In this document: piece by piece, positions 25,016 to 33,503 of the stretch
Position numbering within the stretch: position 1 is the first letter of the stretch
Layout of the letters: each line of letters begins with the position of its first letter
From: Cohnella rhizoplanae
GTDB lineage: Bacteria > Bacillota > Bacilli > Paenibacillales > Paenibacillaceae
NCBI RefSeq assembly: GCF_948329515.1
Contig: NZ_CAOJCN010000002.1
Span: forward strand, 495,740-559,739
Length of the DNA: 64,000 bases
Reading direction: 5' to 3'
Translations under genes and position numbers: made by a program
The notes under the pieces: generated by a model
Database searches by the model: none
What the model saw: the letters and a program-made list of their open reading frames with translations, nothing else
What the model was told of the DNA's origin: nothing

Positions 25016-26246
25016 CGGACGGAATCCGGGAGAGACGCAAGACGATAGCAGGAAAGACGCGACCGGACAGGGACAGCCAGGTCCCGAACGTCAGCCGGGC
25101 TTGGATGTGCCGCAGCCGCGTCCGATCGATCGGGACGCGCCGGCCGTCCTGCCGACATCCGACACGCAGGAAGCAGCGCCGGAGGGCGACGGCAGCAAGC
25201 GCAAGGGCCGCGGCGGCTCCTGGGCGTTCGGCGCGGTCCTCGCGTTTCTCCTTGGCAAGGGCAAGGCGGCGCTGCTGCTGCTGCTGAAGTTCGGCAAGCC
25301 GCTGATCTCCATGGCGGTTACGATCGGCGCGTACGCGCTGATTTACCCGTGGGCGTTCGCCTTCGGCCTAGTGGCGCTTATTTTCGTTCACGAGATGGGT
25401 CATGTGTGGGTGGCGAAGCGCAAGGGATTGCCGGTCACGGCGCCCTTGTTCATTCCTTTTCTCGGGGCCGCGATCATGATGAAGCGCAACCCGAAGGATG
25501 CGGCGACCGAGGCCGACATCGCGCTGGGCGGACCGTACCTGGGTACCGCGGCGGCCTTCGTCTGCTACGGCATCGGCGAATACACGGACAGCGGCGTATG
25601 GCATATGCTGGCCTATGTCGGATTTTTTCTCAATCTCTTTAACCTGGTTCCGATCCGTCCGCTCGACGGCGGCAGGATCGCGTCCGCCGTGAGCCGCTGG
25701 ATCTGGGTCGCCGGCGCGGTCCTCGGGCCGTTCATTATCTGGTACACGCACAGCGTGATTTTCACCCTCATCTGGATCTGGTTCCTTTTCTCGGCGTACC
25801 GCAAGTTCACCGCCAAGCGCGGCGAGGGACCGGCGCATATCGCCGAAGGCGTATACCGGGCCAAGGCGGATCCCGCTCTGCCCGACTGGTACTACCGCGG
25901 CTCGAGCCATCTGCGCGAGCTGCCGTATACGGCCTATTGCAGGCTGGACGGGCAGCACGTGGTCGAGTTCGAGTGGGAAGCGCTATCGTTCAAGGGCGAG
26001 CTGCCCGTCGACCAGGCGATCCTCATCCGCCGCGTCTACGCGTATCAGATAGAAGGGCCGGACGAGGACCAGAACCTGACCTTGAAGGTGCGGGTCGAAG
26101 GCAACGTATACGAGCCGGACAATTACTACGACGTGGCGAGCCGCGACCGATGGCGGATCGGCGTTTTGTACGGCGGCCTCATTTTTCTGCTGGTTTATAT
26201 GATGTGGGTCATTCAAGAAGCGGGCTGGACGAGCCCGGTACAATAA
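25005..26246 (+). CDS. site-2 protease family (M50) membrane metalloprotease
   Basis: 413 aa. A polar N-terminal tail (1-70) is followed by several spans. The zinc motif HEMGH lies at 129-133 in FVHEMGHVWVAKRK, and the second metal site is Asp221 in NLVPIRPLDGGRI. A further span pair and a roughly 150-residue soluble C-terminal domain (YRGSSHLRELPYTAYCRLDG) follow, then one last span. It most resembles the YwhC/Rip-like M50 group. It overlaps the ArsC/Spx-fold gene by 11 bases. The substrate is unknown. Confidence 0.85.
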   Translation: MTTDGRNPGETQDDSRKDATGQGQPGPERQPGLDVPQPRPIDRDAPAVLPTSDTQEAAPEGDGSKRKGRGGSWAFGAVLAFLLGKGKAALLLLLKFGKPLISMAVTIGAYALIYPWAFAFGLVALIFVHEMGHVWVAKRKGLPVTAPLFIPFLGAAIMMKRNPKDAATEADIALGGPYLGTAAAFVCYGIGEYTDSGVWHMLAYVGFFLNLFNLVPIRPLDGGRIASAVSRWIWVAGAVLGPFIIWYTHSVIFTLIWIWFLFSAYRKFTAKRGEGPAHIAEGVYRAKADPALPDWYYRGSSHLRELPYTAYCRLDGQHVVEFEWEALSFKGELPVDQAILIRRVYAYQIEGPDEDQNLTLKVRVEGNVYEPDNYYDVASRDRWRIGVLYGGLIFLLVYMMWVIQEAGWTSPVQ

Positions 26247-26286
26247 CGCGGCGGGACGTGCGCATACGGGAAGGAAGCTGTTGACG

Positions 26287-27483
26287 ATGAATCGGCAAGC
26301 ATGGAGATCGGATCGTCTGGATCGTCTGGGGTCCGCGATCTTCTCGGAGGTCGCAGGCTGGAAGGCGGCGGCCCGAGCGGCGGGACTGGACGTGATCCAG
26401 CTGGATATCGGCAGTCCGGATCGGCCTCCGTCGGTCGGGATCCGCGAGCGGCTGGCGGAGGCCAGCCTGCGCCCGGAGCTGTATCGCTATCCGGGCACCG
26501 ACGGCAGCCCGGACTTCCGGCGGAAGGTCGCCGAGTGGGTCGAACATCGCTTCGGCGCGAAGCTCGATCCCGAGCGGGAGGTGCTGTCGCTCATGGGGAC
26601 GCAGGACGGCCTCGGCCATCTGGCGCTGGCCGTGACGAATCCAGGAGATGCGGCCCTGCTGCCCGATCCGGGCTATCCTGTCTATCAGGCCGGTCTGGCC
26701 GTGGCCGGCGTAGAGACGGTCCCGATGCCGCTGACGGCGGAGCGCGGCTACCTGCCCGACTTCGAGGCCATTCCGGACCGCGTCTGGGACAGGGTGAAGT
26801 TCATGCTGCTGAGCTACCCGAGCAATCCGACCGCGGCCGTGGCGGATCTCTCCTTCTTCGAGCAAGCGGTCGCCGTCGCGAAGAAGAGAGGCGTCCTGCT
26901 CGTCCACGACAACGCGTACAGCGAGATGGCGTACGACGGCTTCCGCCCGCCGAGCGTGCTCGAGGTGCCGGGCGCCAAGGACGTCGCGATCGAGTTTCAT
27001 TCGCTGTCCAAGTCGTTCCACATGGCGGGCGCGCGCATCGGCTTCGCCGTCGGCAATCCCGACGCGCTGGACAGCCTGCGCGCGCTCAAGAACAACATCG
27101 ACTTCGGCGTATTCCTCGCCGTCCAGGAAGCCGCGATCGCCGCGCTGGATCTGGACATGAAGGCGCCGGACCCCGTCGGGCCCGTCTATGAGCGGCGCAG
27201 GGACGCGTTTATCGCGGCGATGGCCGAGGCGGGCTGGGACATCCCGCCGCCGCGGGGCTCGATGTTCGCATGGGCGCCGGTGCCGGGGGCGTGGAGCTCG
27301 CGGGAGCTGGCCCGGACGATGCTGGAGCGGACCGGCGTGGCGGCGATACCCGGGAGCGCCTTCGGCGCGCTCGGCGAGGGCTACGTGCGCTTCGCGCTCG
27401 TCGCGCCGGAGGATCGGCTGCGCGAGGCGGCGGCGCGCATCGGGCGGTTCTTGCGGGACCATGGGCCTTCGGAGACGCGTTGA
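26287..27483 (+). CDS. class I aminotransferase, DapL/AlaC-like
   Basis: PLP aminotransferase of 398 aa. The PLP lysine is Lys242 in FHSLSKSFHMAGARIGFAVG; the signature IQLDIGSPDRPP, SYPSNPTAAV and HDNAYSEMAYDG match the LL-diaminopimelate-aminotransferase-like group common in Bacillota. Start: AAGGA ends at 26275, so TTG 26281 (5 bases) or ATG 26287 (11 bases) are possible; ATG is chosen. The true substrate (LL-DAP, alanine or another) cannot be set by eye. Confidence 0.83.
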   Translation: MNRQAWRSDRLDRLGSAIFSEVAGWKAAARAAGLDVIQLDIGSPDRPPSVGIRERLAEASLRPELYRYPGTDGSPDFRRKVAEWVEHRFGAKLDPEREVLSLMGTQDGLGHLALAVTNPGDAALLPDPGYPVYQAGLAVAGVETVPMPLTAERGYLPDFEAIPDRVWDRVKFMLLSYPSNPTAAVADLSFFEQAVAVAKKRGVLLVHDNAYSEMAYDGFRPPSVLEVPGAKDVAIEFHSLSKSFHMAGARIGFAVGNPDALDSLRALKNNIDFGVFLAVQEAAIAALDLDMKAPDPVGPVYERRRDAFIAAMAEAGWDIPPPRGSMFAWAPVPGAWSSRELARTMLERTGVAAIPGSAFGALGEGYVRFALVAPEDRLREAAARIGRFLRDHGPSETR

Positions 27484-27580
27484 GGCTTGCCGCTTCTGCA
27501 CAATTTAGGCAACCGGCCCATTCCTCGCGCTATGCTATAATAGAGTGATAGACTAACGCGCGAGGGTGAGAGATCAAGAG

Positions 27581-28567
27581 ATGAACGACAACCAACATAG
27601 AGTACTGCTCGTCGACGGCATGGCGATATTGTTCAGAGCCTACTTCGCGACCTCCTATACAGGCTACATCCGCAAGACGAAGGCCGGTCTTCCGACCAAT
27701 GCGGTCCATGGCTTCGTCCAATATTTTTTCGACGCGATCAAGACGTTCCGTCCTACGCACGTCGTCTGCTGCTGGGACATGGGGAGCTCTACCTTCCGCA
27801 CCGAGCAGTTCGGCGCCTACAAGGGCAATCGGCCGGAGCCGCCGCTCGAGCTTATCCCGCAGTTCGACCTGGTCAAGGAGGTCGTGGCCGAGATGGGCGT
27901 CCTGAACGTGGGCATGCGCGGTTATGAGGCGGACGACTGCATCGGCACGCTGGCCGCGACGCTTAGCGGCGACGCGGAGGTGTACGTGCTGACCGGCGAC
28001 CACGACCTGCTGCAGCTCGTATCGGATCGCGTGAAGGTCGTCATCATGAAAAAAGGCAAGCTGAACTATGCCGTATACGACCTCGAGACGCTGATGAGCG
28101 AACGGCAGCTTACGCCCAGTCAGATCGTCGATCTGAAGGCGTTCATGGGGGATACGAGCGACAATTACCCGGGCGTGCCGGGCATCGGCGAGAAAACGGC
28201 GCACAAGCTGCTGCTCGAGTACCGGTCCGTCGAAGGCGTGCTGGACAATCTCGACAAGCTGGCCAAAGGCGTGCGCGCAAAAATCGAAGCCAACCTGGAA
28301 CTGCTCCATCTGTCGCGCCAGCTGGCGACGATCCGCCTGGATGCGCCGGTCGCTTGTTCGCTGGAGGAGTGCGTCTGGGAGATCAGGCGGGAAGCGGCGG
28401 CGCGCAAGTTCGAGGAGCTGGAATTCGGCGGGCTGTACAAACTGTTGGGCGTCGCGGAGGCGCTGGGCCAAGCCGATCTGCTTGCGGAGGCGGAGGATCC
28501 GTTCGCCGAGCCTGAGGTCTTGCAGGGAGAGCTGATATTCGCCGAGGCGGACGGGAAGCTTGCTTAA
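27581..28567 (+). CDS. 5'-3' exonuclease (PolI-N-like, YpcP type)
   Basis: 328 aa, a free-standing version of the DNA polymerase I 5' nuclease. Acidic metal ligands are seen in LLVDGMAILFR, GYEADDCIGTLA, LTGDHDLLQLV and FMGDTSDNYPGVPGIGEKTA; the last includes the helix-hairpin-helix DNA-binding motif. It should remove RNA primers and flap structures. TATAAT at 27536-27541 gives its own promoter. The ATG at 27581 was chosen over the GTG at 27566, which lies within the GGTGAG ribosome-site region. Confidence 0.9.
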   Translation: MNDNQHRVLLVDGMAILFRAYFATSYTGYIRKTKAGLPTNAVHGFVQYFFDAIKTFRPTHVVCCWDMGSSTFRTEQFGAYKGNRPEPPLELIPQFDLVKEVVAEMGVLNVGMRGYEADDCIGTLAATLSGDAEVYVLTGDHDLLQLVSDRVKVVIMKKGKLNYAVYDLETLMSERQLTPSQIVDLKAFMGDTSDNYPGVPGIGEKTAHKLLLEYRSVEGVLDNLDKLAKGVRAKIEANLELLHLSRQLATIRLDAPVACSLEECVWEIRREAAARKFEELEFGGLYKLLGVAEALGQADLLAEAEDPFAEPEVLQGELIFAEADGKLA

Positions 28568-28576
28568 ATAAGAGAG

Positions 28577-28606
28577 TCGCCGGGCAGCGAGCGCCGGCGA
28601 TTTTTT
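28577..28606 (+). terminator. intrinsic terminator after the exonuclease gene
   Basis: TCGCCGG (28577-28583) pairs with CCGGCGA (28594-28600), then TTTTTT. Nothing gene-like is seen from here to 28794. Confidence 0.88.
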
Positions 28607-28794
28607 AATGCATATATACCGGCGCTGCCGCGCGCCATAGCACGATCGGTCAGTAGGATCGCCGTCCGTCTATCGCGGATAGCCGCCTGTCTTAGGGCTT
28701 GTAAGCGCACGAAGACGCGCTCGTCGGCTGCCTGCTTCAAGCCTGATCAAGCGCGCGTATCGCTAAGATGGCATGCTGCTAAGCGACGCTTGCG

Positions 28795-29058
28795 TCACTG
28801 GTCTTCGCCGGTATCCTCGATCGGATCTTCGCCGGGGAAGCCGCGGGACAGGTCCTCGTGCAGCGCGATATTTTCGTATCCGAAATGCGTATCTTGGTCG
28901 ATTCGCCAGGGCTTGGACCTGCCCAGCTTCAGGTTGTTGACAAGGCTGGCGCCGTAAGGGCCTTCCGGGAATTCCTCAAGGAACAGATCGTTGCGGGTCG
29001 ATTCGACGGTGCTCAGATCCGTATCGGGTCGACGGTCTTCAGAGAGGAAACGGGACAC
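28795..29058 (-). CDS. conserved small hypothetical protein
   Basis: 87 aa, polar and acidic, without membrane spans; it begins SRFLSEDRRPDTDLSTVEST and ends with an acidic tail. The start is a GTG (29058) on the reverse strand preceded by a near-perfect AAAGGAGGG (on the forward strand, CCCTCCTTT at 29066-29074), which makes translation likely. It is the last gene of a reverse-strand row after nitric oxide synthase and a DUF3055-like gene. No function is recognised. Confidence 0.7.
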   Translation of the reverse strand: MSRFLSEDRRPDTDLSTVESTRNDLFLEEFPEGPYGASLVNNLKLGRSKPWRIDQDTHFGYENIALHEDLSRGFPGEDPIEDTGEDQ

Positions 29059-29127
29059 GAATAAGCCCTCCTTTGATCCAAGATGGGCCTATTGTGCGTA
29101 TTGGGCGGGCGAATCATGCATGGGAAT

Positions 29128-29424
29128 TCAGTCGGTAAAGTGAACTTCGCCCAGCACGAGCGCCAGAAAACGGGAAAGATCGGCAGCCTGCTCCTCGTCG
29201 ATTCTGAAGACCGAAGCGATCACGCCTTCTTCCTCCAGATCGTCGTATGCGAGCACGCCGCTGCGGCCGGACTGCATGTCGACCACAAGCTTTTTTCCGT
29301 AAAACCGGTTGGTGGTGATAATGGCCAGATCGAAGCGGTTCAGGCCGGGCGATACGAACGTCACGAAGCGGGTAGAAGTCTGCTCGGTGCTATCGGAAAG
29401 AAAATCAAAGTCCGTCAAGTCCAT
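29128..29424 (-). CDS. DUF3055-like protein
   Basis: 98 aa, cytosolic alpha/beta protein: FDFLSDSTEQTSTRFVTFVS, RFDLAIITTNRFYGKKLVVDMQSGRSGVLAYDDLEEEG, then an acidic helix ending LALVLGEVHF. The pattern fits small DUF3055 proteins of Bacillales. The start is ATG 29424 with AAGGGAG 10 bases before it; the longer open frame further right runs through the nitric oxide synthase gene in another frame and is rejected. Function is unknown. Confidence 0.72.
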   Translation of the reverse strand: MDLTDFDFLSDSTEQTSTRFVTFVSPGLNRFDLAIITTNRFYGKKLVVDMQSGRSGVLAYDDLEEEGVIASVFRIDEEQAADLSRFLALVLGEVHFTD

Positions 29425-29468
29425 GCCGGGTAGGCTCCCTTCTATTTTCCGAATGCGGTAATTCGTGA

Positions 29469-30581
29469 TCAATAAGGCGCTTCCTGGTGCGAGAATTGCG
29501 GGCTCTCGATCCGGTCGTCGTAGCTCTTGTGAAAAACGGCGGTCGCGGACGGCGACATCGGCGGGATCAGCCACGACCATCTGCCGGTGACGGCCCTGCC
29601 CGCTTTTTCTTCGTTGCGCTCGAATACGCCGAATTGCTGCGCCGCCGTATGGTGGTCGACGATCGCGACGCCAGCCCGGCGGTACGAGTGAAGCACCGCG
29701 GCGTTGAGTTCGAGGAGCGCCCGGTCCTTCCACAGCGTCGCATTTGAACTCGTGTCCAAGCCGAGATTCGCGGCGATGAGAGGCAGCAGATCGTACCGGG
29801 CTTCGTCGCCCAGGTTGCGCGAGCCGATCTCCGTGCCCATATACCAGCCGTTGAAGGGCGCCGCGGGATAACGTACGCCGCCGATCTCCAGAAGCATGTC
29901 GGATATGACTGGCACAGCGTACCATTTGGCGGGAAAATCGCCGAACAGGTCCCTGTCCGGATGGGTAAGCGGGACCTCTAGCGCGTGAGAGCGCGGTATA
30001 TCGAACAGTCGCGGCGTCTTGTTGCCATGCTGAACGACGAGCGGCAGCAGGTCGAAGGGCGTGCCTTCTCCGCGCCAGCCAAGCCTTTCGCATACCTTGG
30101 TGAACCGGACGGAAGCAGGGTCGCCGACGATGCCGTCCGGCCTCTCGTAACCGGCGTACCTCAGCAGTTGGTGGTTCCAGATCCGGAACGTGGCACGGCC
30201 CTCTCCGGCAGGCGGCAGGATCGTGATCGCAGGGCGGATCTCTCCGCCGTTGGTGGCGAAAGCGAGATGCCGGAGCAGCGCTTCGAACACCTCTGTCTCG
30301 CTGGATGCACCCCGTTCGTCGAACACGTGCATCCGATTCCAGAACAGGCGGCCAATGCAGCGATTCGCGTTGCGCCAGGCCATCCTGGCGCCGTGACGCA
30401 GCTCGTCGGGGCGATGCCGGTACGTGCCGTCGGCGGCGATTGCGTCGAGCGCTTCTCGGATGCGCGCAGAGGCGGCAGTCTGCTCCATGCCTGTCTCTTC
30501 GGCATAACGAGCGAGAAAGCTGCCGGCTTCGGACGGAAGCGCGGACATTGCGCCAAGATCGGTTGCGCGGGTGCTTGTCAT
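29469..30581 (-). CDS. nos: nitric oxide synthase oxygenase
   Basis: 370 aa, the size of bacterial NOS, which is the oxygenase domain alone. The heme-thiolate ligand is Cys75 in WRNANRCIGRLFW; the substrate L-arginine is held by Glu251 in NGWYMGTEIGSRNL; the pterin-side C terminus GRWSWLIPPMSP is intact. It oxidises arginine to citrulline and NO using electrons borrowed from cellular flavodoxins or reductases, since no reductase domain is fused. The start is ATG 30581, 9 bases after AGAGGAG. Known roles of the family include antioxidant and antibiotic protection. Confidence 0.95.
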   Translation of the reverse strand: MTSTRATDLGAMSALPSEAGSFLARYAEETGMEQTAASARIREALDAIAADGTYRHRPDELRHGARMAWRNANRCIGRLFWNRMHVFDERGASSETEVFEALLRHLAFATNGGEIRPAITILPPAGEGRATFRIWNHQLLRYAGYERPDGIVGDPASVRFTKVCERLGWRGEGTPFDLLPLVVQHGNKTPRLFDIPRSHALEVPLTHPDRDLFGDFPAKWYAVPVISDMLLEIGGVRYPAAPFNGWYMGTEIGSRNLGDEARYDLLPLIAANLGLDTSSNATLWKDRALLELNAAVLHSYRRAGVAIVDHHTAAQQFGVFERNEEKAGRAVTGRWSWLIPPMSPSATAVFHKSYDDRIESPQFSHQEAPY

Positions 30582-30701
30582 AGTGAACGGCTCCTCTTGT
30601 CGCCCGCGATTCGGCGGACTCCGCTGCATGTTGAATTTACCTTATCATATCGGCCATGGCCCGGCAAAAGTCGATCCTGTGAAATCGCGGGGCGAACCCT
30701 C

Positions 30702-30800
30702 TTGTCAAAGTGGCCTTTTTTTGCTACGCTGAAGCAGACAGGTCGAACGGATGAGGAAGCACCTCTAACGCCAAGCGCGGGATGAGGTGCTTCTTTTTTT
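30702..30800 (+). promoter_or_regulatory. promoter, tiny leader frame and terminator (possible attenuator)
   Basis: TTGTCA (30702-30707), 17 bases, then TACGCT (30725-30730) could be a promoter. Downstream, the perfect arms GAAGCACCTC (30756-30765) and GAGGTGCTTC (30784-30793) are followed by TTTTTTT to 30800. The 5' arm lies inside a five-codon frame, ATGAGGAAGCACCTCTAA (30751-30768), encoding MRKHL. A ribosome on that frame would cover the 5' arm and let transcription continue to the HRDC gene 79 bases on. The terminator is firm; the promoter and leader peptide are tentative. Confidence 0.55.
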
Positions 30801-30878
30801 GTCGCCTTTTTTCTCCCTTGGACGGCTTGGAATCCCAGCGCCGGCGTGCAGCCGGACCATACAAGGAGGACGAAGGCT

Positions 30879-31883
30879 ATGAAGATCGTGTTTTTGAATC
30901 GGCTCGAGCTGGATAGCGGTTATCCGGCAGGACGCGAGGGTCAAGTATTCATCGGAGAGGAGCAGGGCAACTGGACCGCGGGCTGGCAGGAGACGGCCGA
31001 GGGCGGAGAGACCGAGCGGACGATCTGGTACGAGGGCACGAGCTGGGAGGAGCTGCTGTCGTCGTTCCGCCATGGCGTGGCCGGCCGGATGAAGGAGGGG
31101 TACCGTCCGATGCTGGACGGCATGCTCGACGACACGCCTTTCTGGGAGCGCAAGCCGCAGCTGCAGACGCTGCTCCAGTGCTATGCGGACAGTCAATCCG
31201 CTTCGGAGGAGGTGCTCGAGTCGCTTCGCCTCTGGCGCAGGACCAAGGCGGCGGAGGAGAAGCGACCCGCTTATATGATCGCGACCAACCGGGAGCTGCA
31301 CGGGTTGGCCGTCTATCTGCCGCACAGCGAGGCGGAGCTGCAGCAGGTGCCGGGCTTCGGCAAGCTGAAGGCGCAGCGTTACGGCGCCGAGCTGGTCGCG
31401 ATGCTCGCGCAGACGGAGCGCGGCCACGTTTTCCCGCTGGACTGGGTATCGGCCGCGGTATCGGAGGAGCGCTACGCGGCCTGGACGTTCGGTCAGCGGG
31501 AAGAGCGATACGGCAAGAGCCTGTCCCTCATCCGGGAGAAGCGCAAGCTGCTGGCTGGCATCCGCGAGGGCAGCTCGCTGGCGGAGCTCGCAGAGCTGAT
31601 GAAGTGTGCCCGCAGGGACCTGGTCGCCCGTATCGAGCAGCTCGACGAAGAGGGCTACGACGTGCTGCCGCTCATCGAGCAGGAGCTGGCGACCGTTCCC
31701 GAGGAGGAGAAGGAGATCGCCCTGGGCGCTATGGGCGAGCTGGGAGACCGCTTCCTGAAGCCTCTGCAGCAGCGCGTATACGGCGGCGCGGCCGGCACGG
31801 AATTTGCCGAGACCGAGCGACAATACGAGAAGCTGCGCATGCTTCGCATAAGCTTCCGTAGAAGCCGGAAAATCGCCATTTAA
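30879..31883 (+). CDS. HRDC-domain protein
   Basis: 334 aa. An N-terminal region of unknown fold (1-100) is followed by an HRDC nucleic-acid-binding domain at about 105-180 (LESLRLWRRTKAAEEKRPAYMIATNRELHGLA ... LQQVPGFGKLKAQRYG). A C-terminal helical region (LLAGIREGSSLAELAELMKCARRDLVARIEQLDEEG) looks like the HTH found behind HRDC in RecQ-related proteins. No helicase motifs are present. A strong RBS AAGGAGGA precedes ATG 30879. A role in nucleic-acid handling is inferred. Confidence 0.8.
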   Translation: MKIVFLNRLELDSGYPAGREGQVFIGEEQGNWTAGWQETAEGGETERTIWYEGTSWEELLSSFRHGVAGRMKEGYRPMLDGMLDDTPFWERKPQLQTLLQCYADSQSASEEVLESLRLWRRTKAAEEKRPAYMIATNRELHGLAVYLPHSEAELQQVPGFGKLKAQRYGAELVAMLAQTERGHVFPLDWVSAAVSEERYAAWTFGQREERYGKSLSLIREKRKLLAGIREGSSLAELAELMKCARRDLVARIEQLDEEGYDVLPLIEQELATVPEEEKEIALGAMGELGDRFLKPLQQRVYGGAAGTEFAETERQYEKLRMLRISFRRSRKIAI

Positions 31884-32012
31884 GGACGAATTCAGCCATA
31901 AACCCGTGTTCACGGGGTCGAAGCGCCCTTTTGCCGCAACACCGGACGTGATATGATGCCATGGATATTGGAATAGGCATGCATGCGGGTTCGGCGAGGG
32001 GCGCTTACACAG

Positions 32013-33371
32013 ATGGAATTAGACAAAAAGATGAAGCTCGGCCGACTTACTTGGCCTATTATGATCGAGATGTTCCTGGCCTTTGCGATCGGTACGTCGG
32101 ATACGCTCATGGTCAGCAGAATCTCGGATGAAGCCGTCGCCGTCGTCGGGTTTTCCAATCAGTTCTTTAACGCCGTAATCGTCGTGTTCATGCTGGTCGC
32201 GAGCGGCGCAGGCATCTTGATCGCGAACCGGCTCGGCGCCGGCGAGGCCTACGAGGCGCGCAAGCTCGCGATCGTATCGGTGGTACTGACCGGCGCGATC
32301 GGGCTGGCCGTCAGCCTGTTGATGATCTTCGGAGCCAGCCAGATCGCCGCATGGCTCGGCATGCCGGGCGACATAAGGCCGCTGGCGCGCGATTATATGT
32401 CGATCGTGGGCGGCGGCATGATTTTCACGGCGATCGGCAACGCGCTGTCGACCGCCATCCGCAATACGGGCAACACGCGGTCGCCGATGTACATCGCGCT
32501 GGTCATGAACGTCGTGCACATTTTCCTGAACGCGGTCTTTATTTTTGGCCTGTTCGGGCTTCCGAAGTGGGGGCTGTTCGGCGTCGCTCTGTCTACATTG
32601 TTCGTTCGCGCGGCTTCGGTGGTGTTCCTGTTTTATATTTTCCGCTCGGCTTTCGGCGGCAAGATCGGCTACGGAGAACTCTTCCGCCCGGACTGGGGCA
32701 AGTCCAAGGAGATCCTGCGGATCGGCTGGCCGCTCAGCATCAACGGCGGCTCCTGGCAGATCTCCCAGCTCGCGATCACGGGCATCATCGGCGCGATGGG
32801 CGCACAGGAGCTCGCGGCGCGGACATACATGAACACCATGGAATCGTTCGCGTTCACGATTGGCTGGTCGTACGCGATGGCGGTGCAGATTCTGATCGCT
32901 TACCTATTCGGCCAGGGCCGGCTGAAGGAGGCATACCACAGCGCATATCGGGCGATGGGGTACGGCATGGCGTTCGTGATGTTCAACACGGCGCTGATGC
33001 TTGTATTCCGCAGTCAGATCATCACCTTCTTTACCGCCGATCCATGGATCGTCGACATGGCGATCGCGCTGCTGTGGCTGAATCTCGTCCTGCAGCCGGG
33101 CAAGATGCTTAACATGGCGCTCGGCCAATCGATCGTGGCGGTCGGGGACAGCCGGTTCATGATGAAGATCTCGATCCCGAGCCAATGGCTCGTGTCCGTA
33201 GGCCTCACGTACTTGCTGGGCATCCAGTTCGGCTGGGGGTTGTACGGCGTCTATGCCGGCATGATCCTCGACGAGTACATCCGGGGGGCGGCGCTATACT
33301 TCAGATGGCGCCATCATCGGCGCCGGGGCTTGTTCGCTGTACCGAGCACGGGATATGAGGGCGGTGCCTGA
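32013..33371 (+). CDS. MATE-family efflux transporter
   Basis: 452 aa, about 12 predicted spans in two related halves, with MATE signatures SDTLMVSRISDEAVAVVGFSNQ near the N terminus and a matching LAARTYMNTMESFAFTIGW in the second half. It would export drugs or metabolites using a sodium or proton gradient. A TATGAT box lies near 31952. The ATG at 32013 (MELDKKMKLGRLTWP) fits the family N terminus; the in-frame ATG at 31983 adds ten basic residues and has no RBS. The substrate is unknown. Confidence 0.88.
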   Translation: MELDKKMKLGRLTWPIMIEMFLAFAIGTSDTLMVSRISDEAVAVVGFSNQFFNAVIVVFMLVASGAGILIANRLGAGEAYEARKLAIVSVVLTGAIGLAVSLLMIFGASQIAAWLGMPGDIRPLARDYMSIVGGGMIFTAIGNALSTAIRNTGNTRSPMYIALVMNVVHIFLNAVFIFGLFGLPKWGLFGVALSTLFVRAASVVFLFYIFRSAFGGKIGYGELFRPDWGKSKEILRIGWPLSINGGSWQISQLAITGIIGAMGAQELAARTYMNTMESFAFTIGWSYAMAVQILIAYLFGQGRLKEAYHSAYRAMGYGMAFVMFNTALMLVFRSQIITFFTADPWIVDMAIALLWLNLVLQPGKMLNMALGQSIVAVGDSRFMMKISIPSQWLVSVGLTYLLGIQFGWGLYGVYAGMILDEYIRGAALYFRWRHHRRRGLFAVPSTGYEGGA

Positions 33372-33430
33372 CGGGGCGCGTCGTCGGCCGGCGGCTTGAC
33401 CGCCTGATCCATTCCGCTCGCCTAGTTGCG

Positions 33431-33479
33431 ACAAGGCGCTCCCGCGTTCTGCTGCTGCAGAATGTCAGGAGCGCCTTGT
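33431..33479. repeat. nested inverted repeat between convergent genes
   Basis: Perfect 12-bp arms ACAAGGCGCTCC (33431-33442) and GGAGCGCCTTGT (33468-33479) contain a second short stem TTCTGC/GCAGAA. No T run follows on either strand, so it is not a classical intrinsic terminator, although it lies where the MATE and corA transcripts converge. Confidence 0.75.
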
Positions 33480-33503
33480 GTCGTATGAACGGGCCGGCTG
33501 CGT

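Noticed and set aside
28607..28794. Hidden gene or RNA between the exonuclease terminator and the reverse-strand genes
   Set aside because: No open frame with a start and site, no tRNA-like cloverleaf and no stable hairpin with a T run was seen.
31884..32012. Palindrome CCCGTGTTCACGGGG as a terminator after the HRDC gene
   Set aside because: The stem is very short (CCCGTG/CACGGG) and is not followed by a T run.
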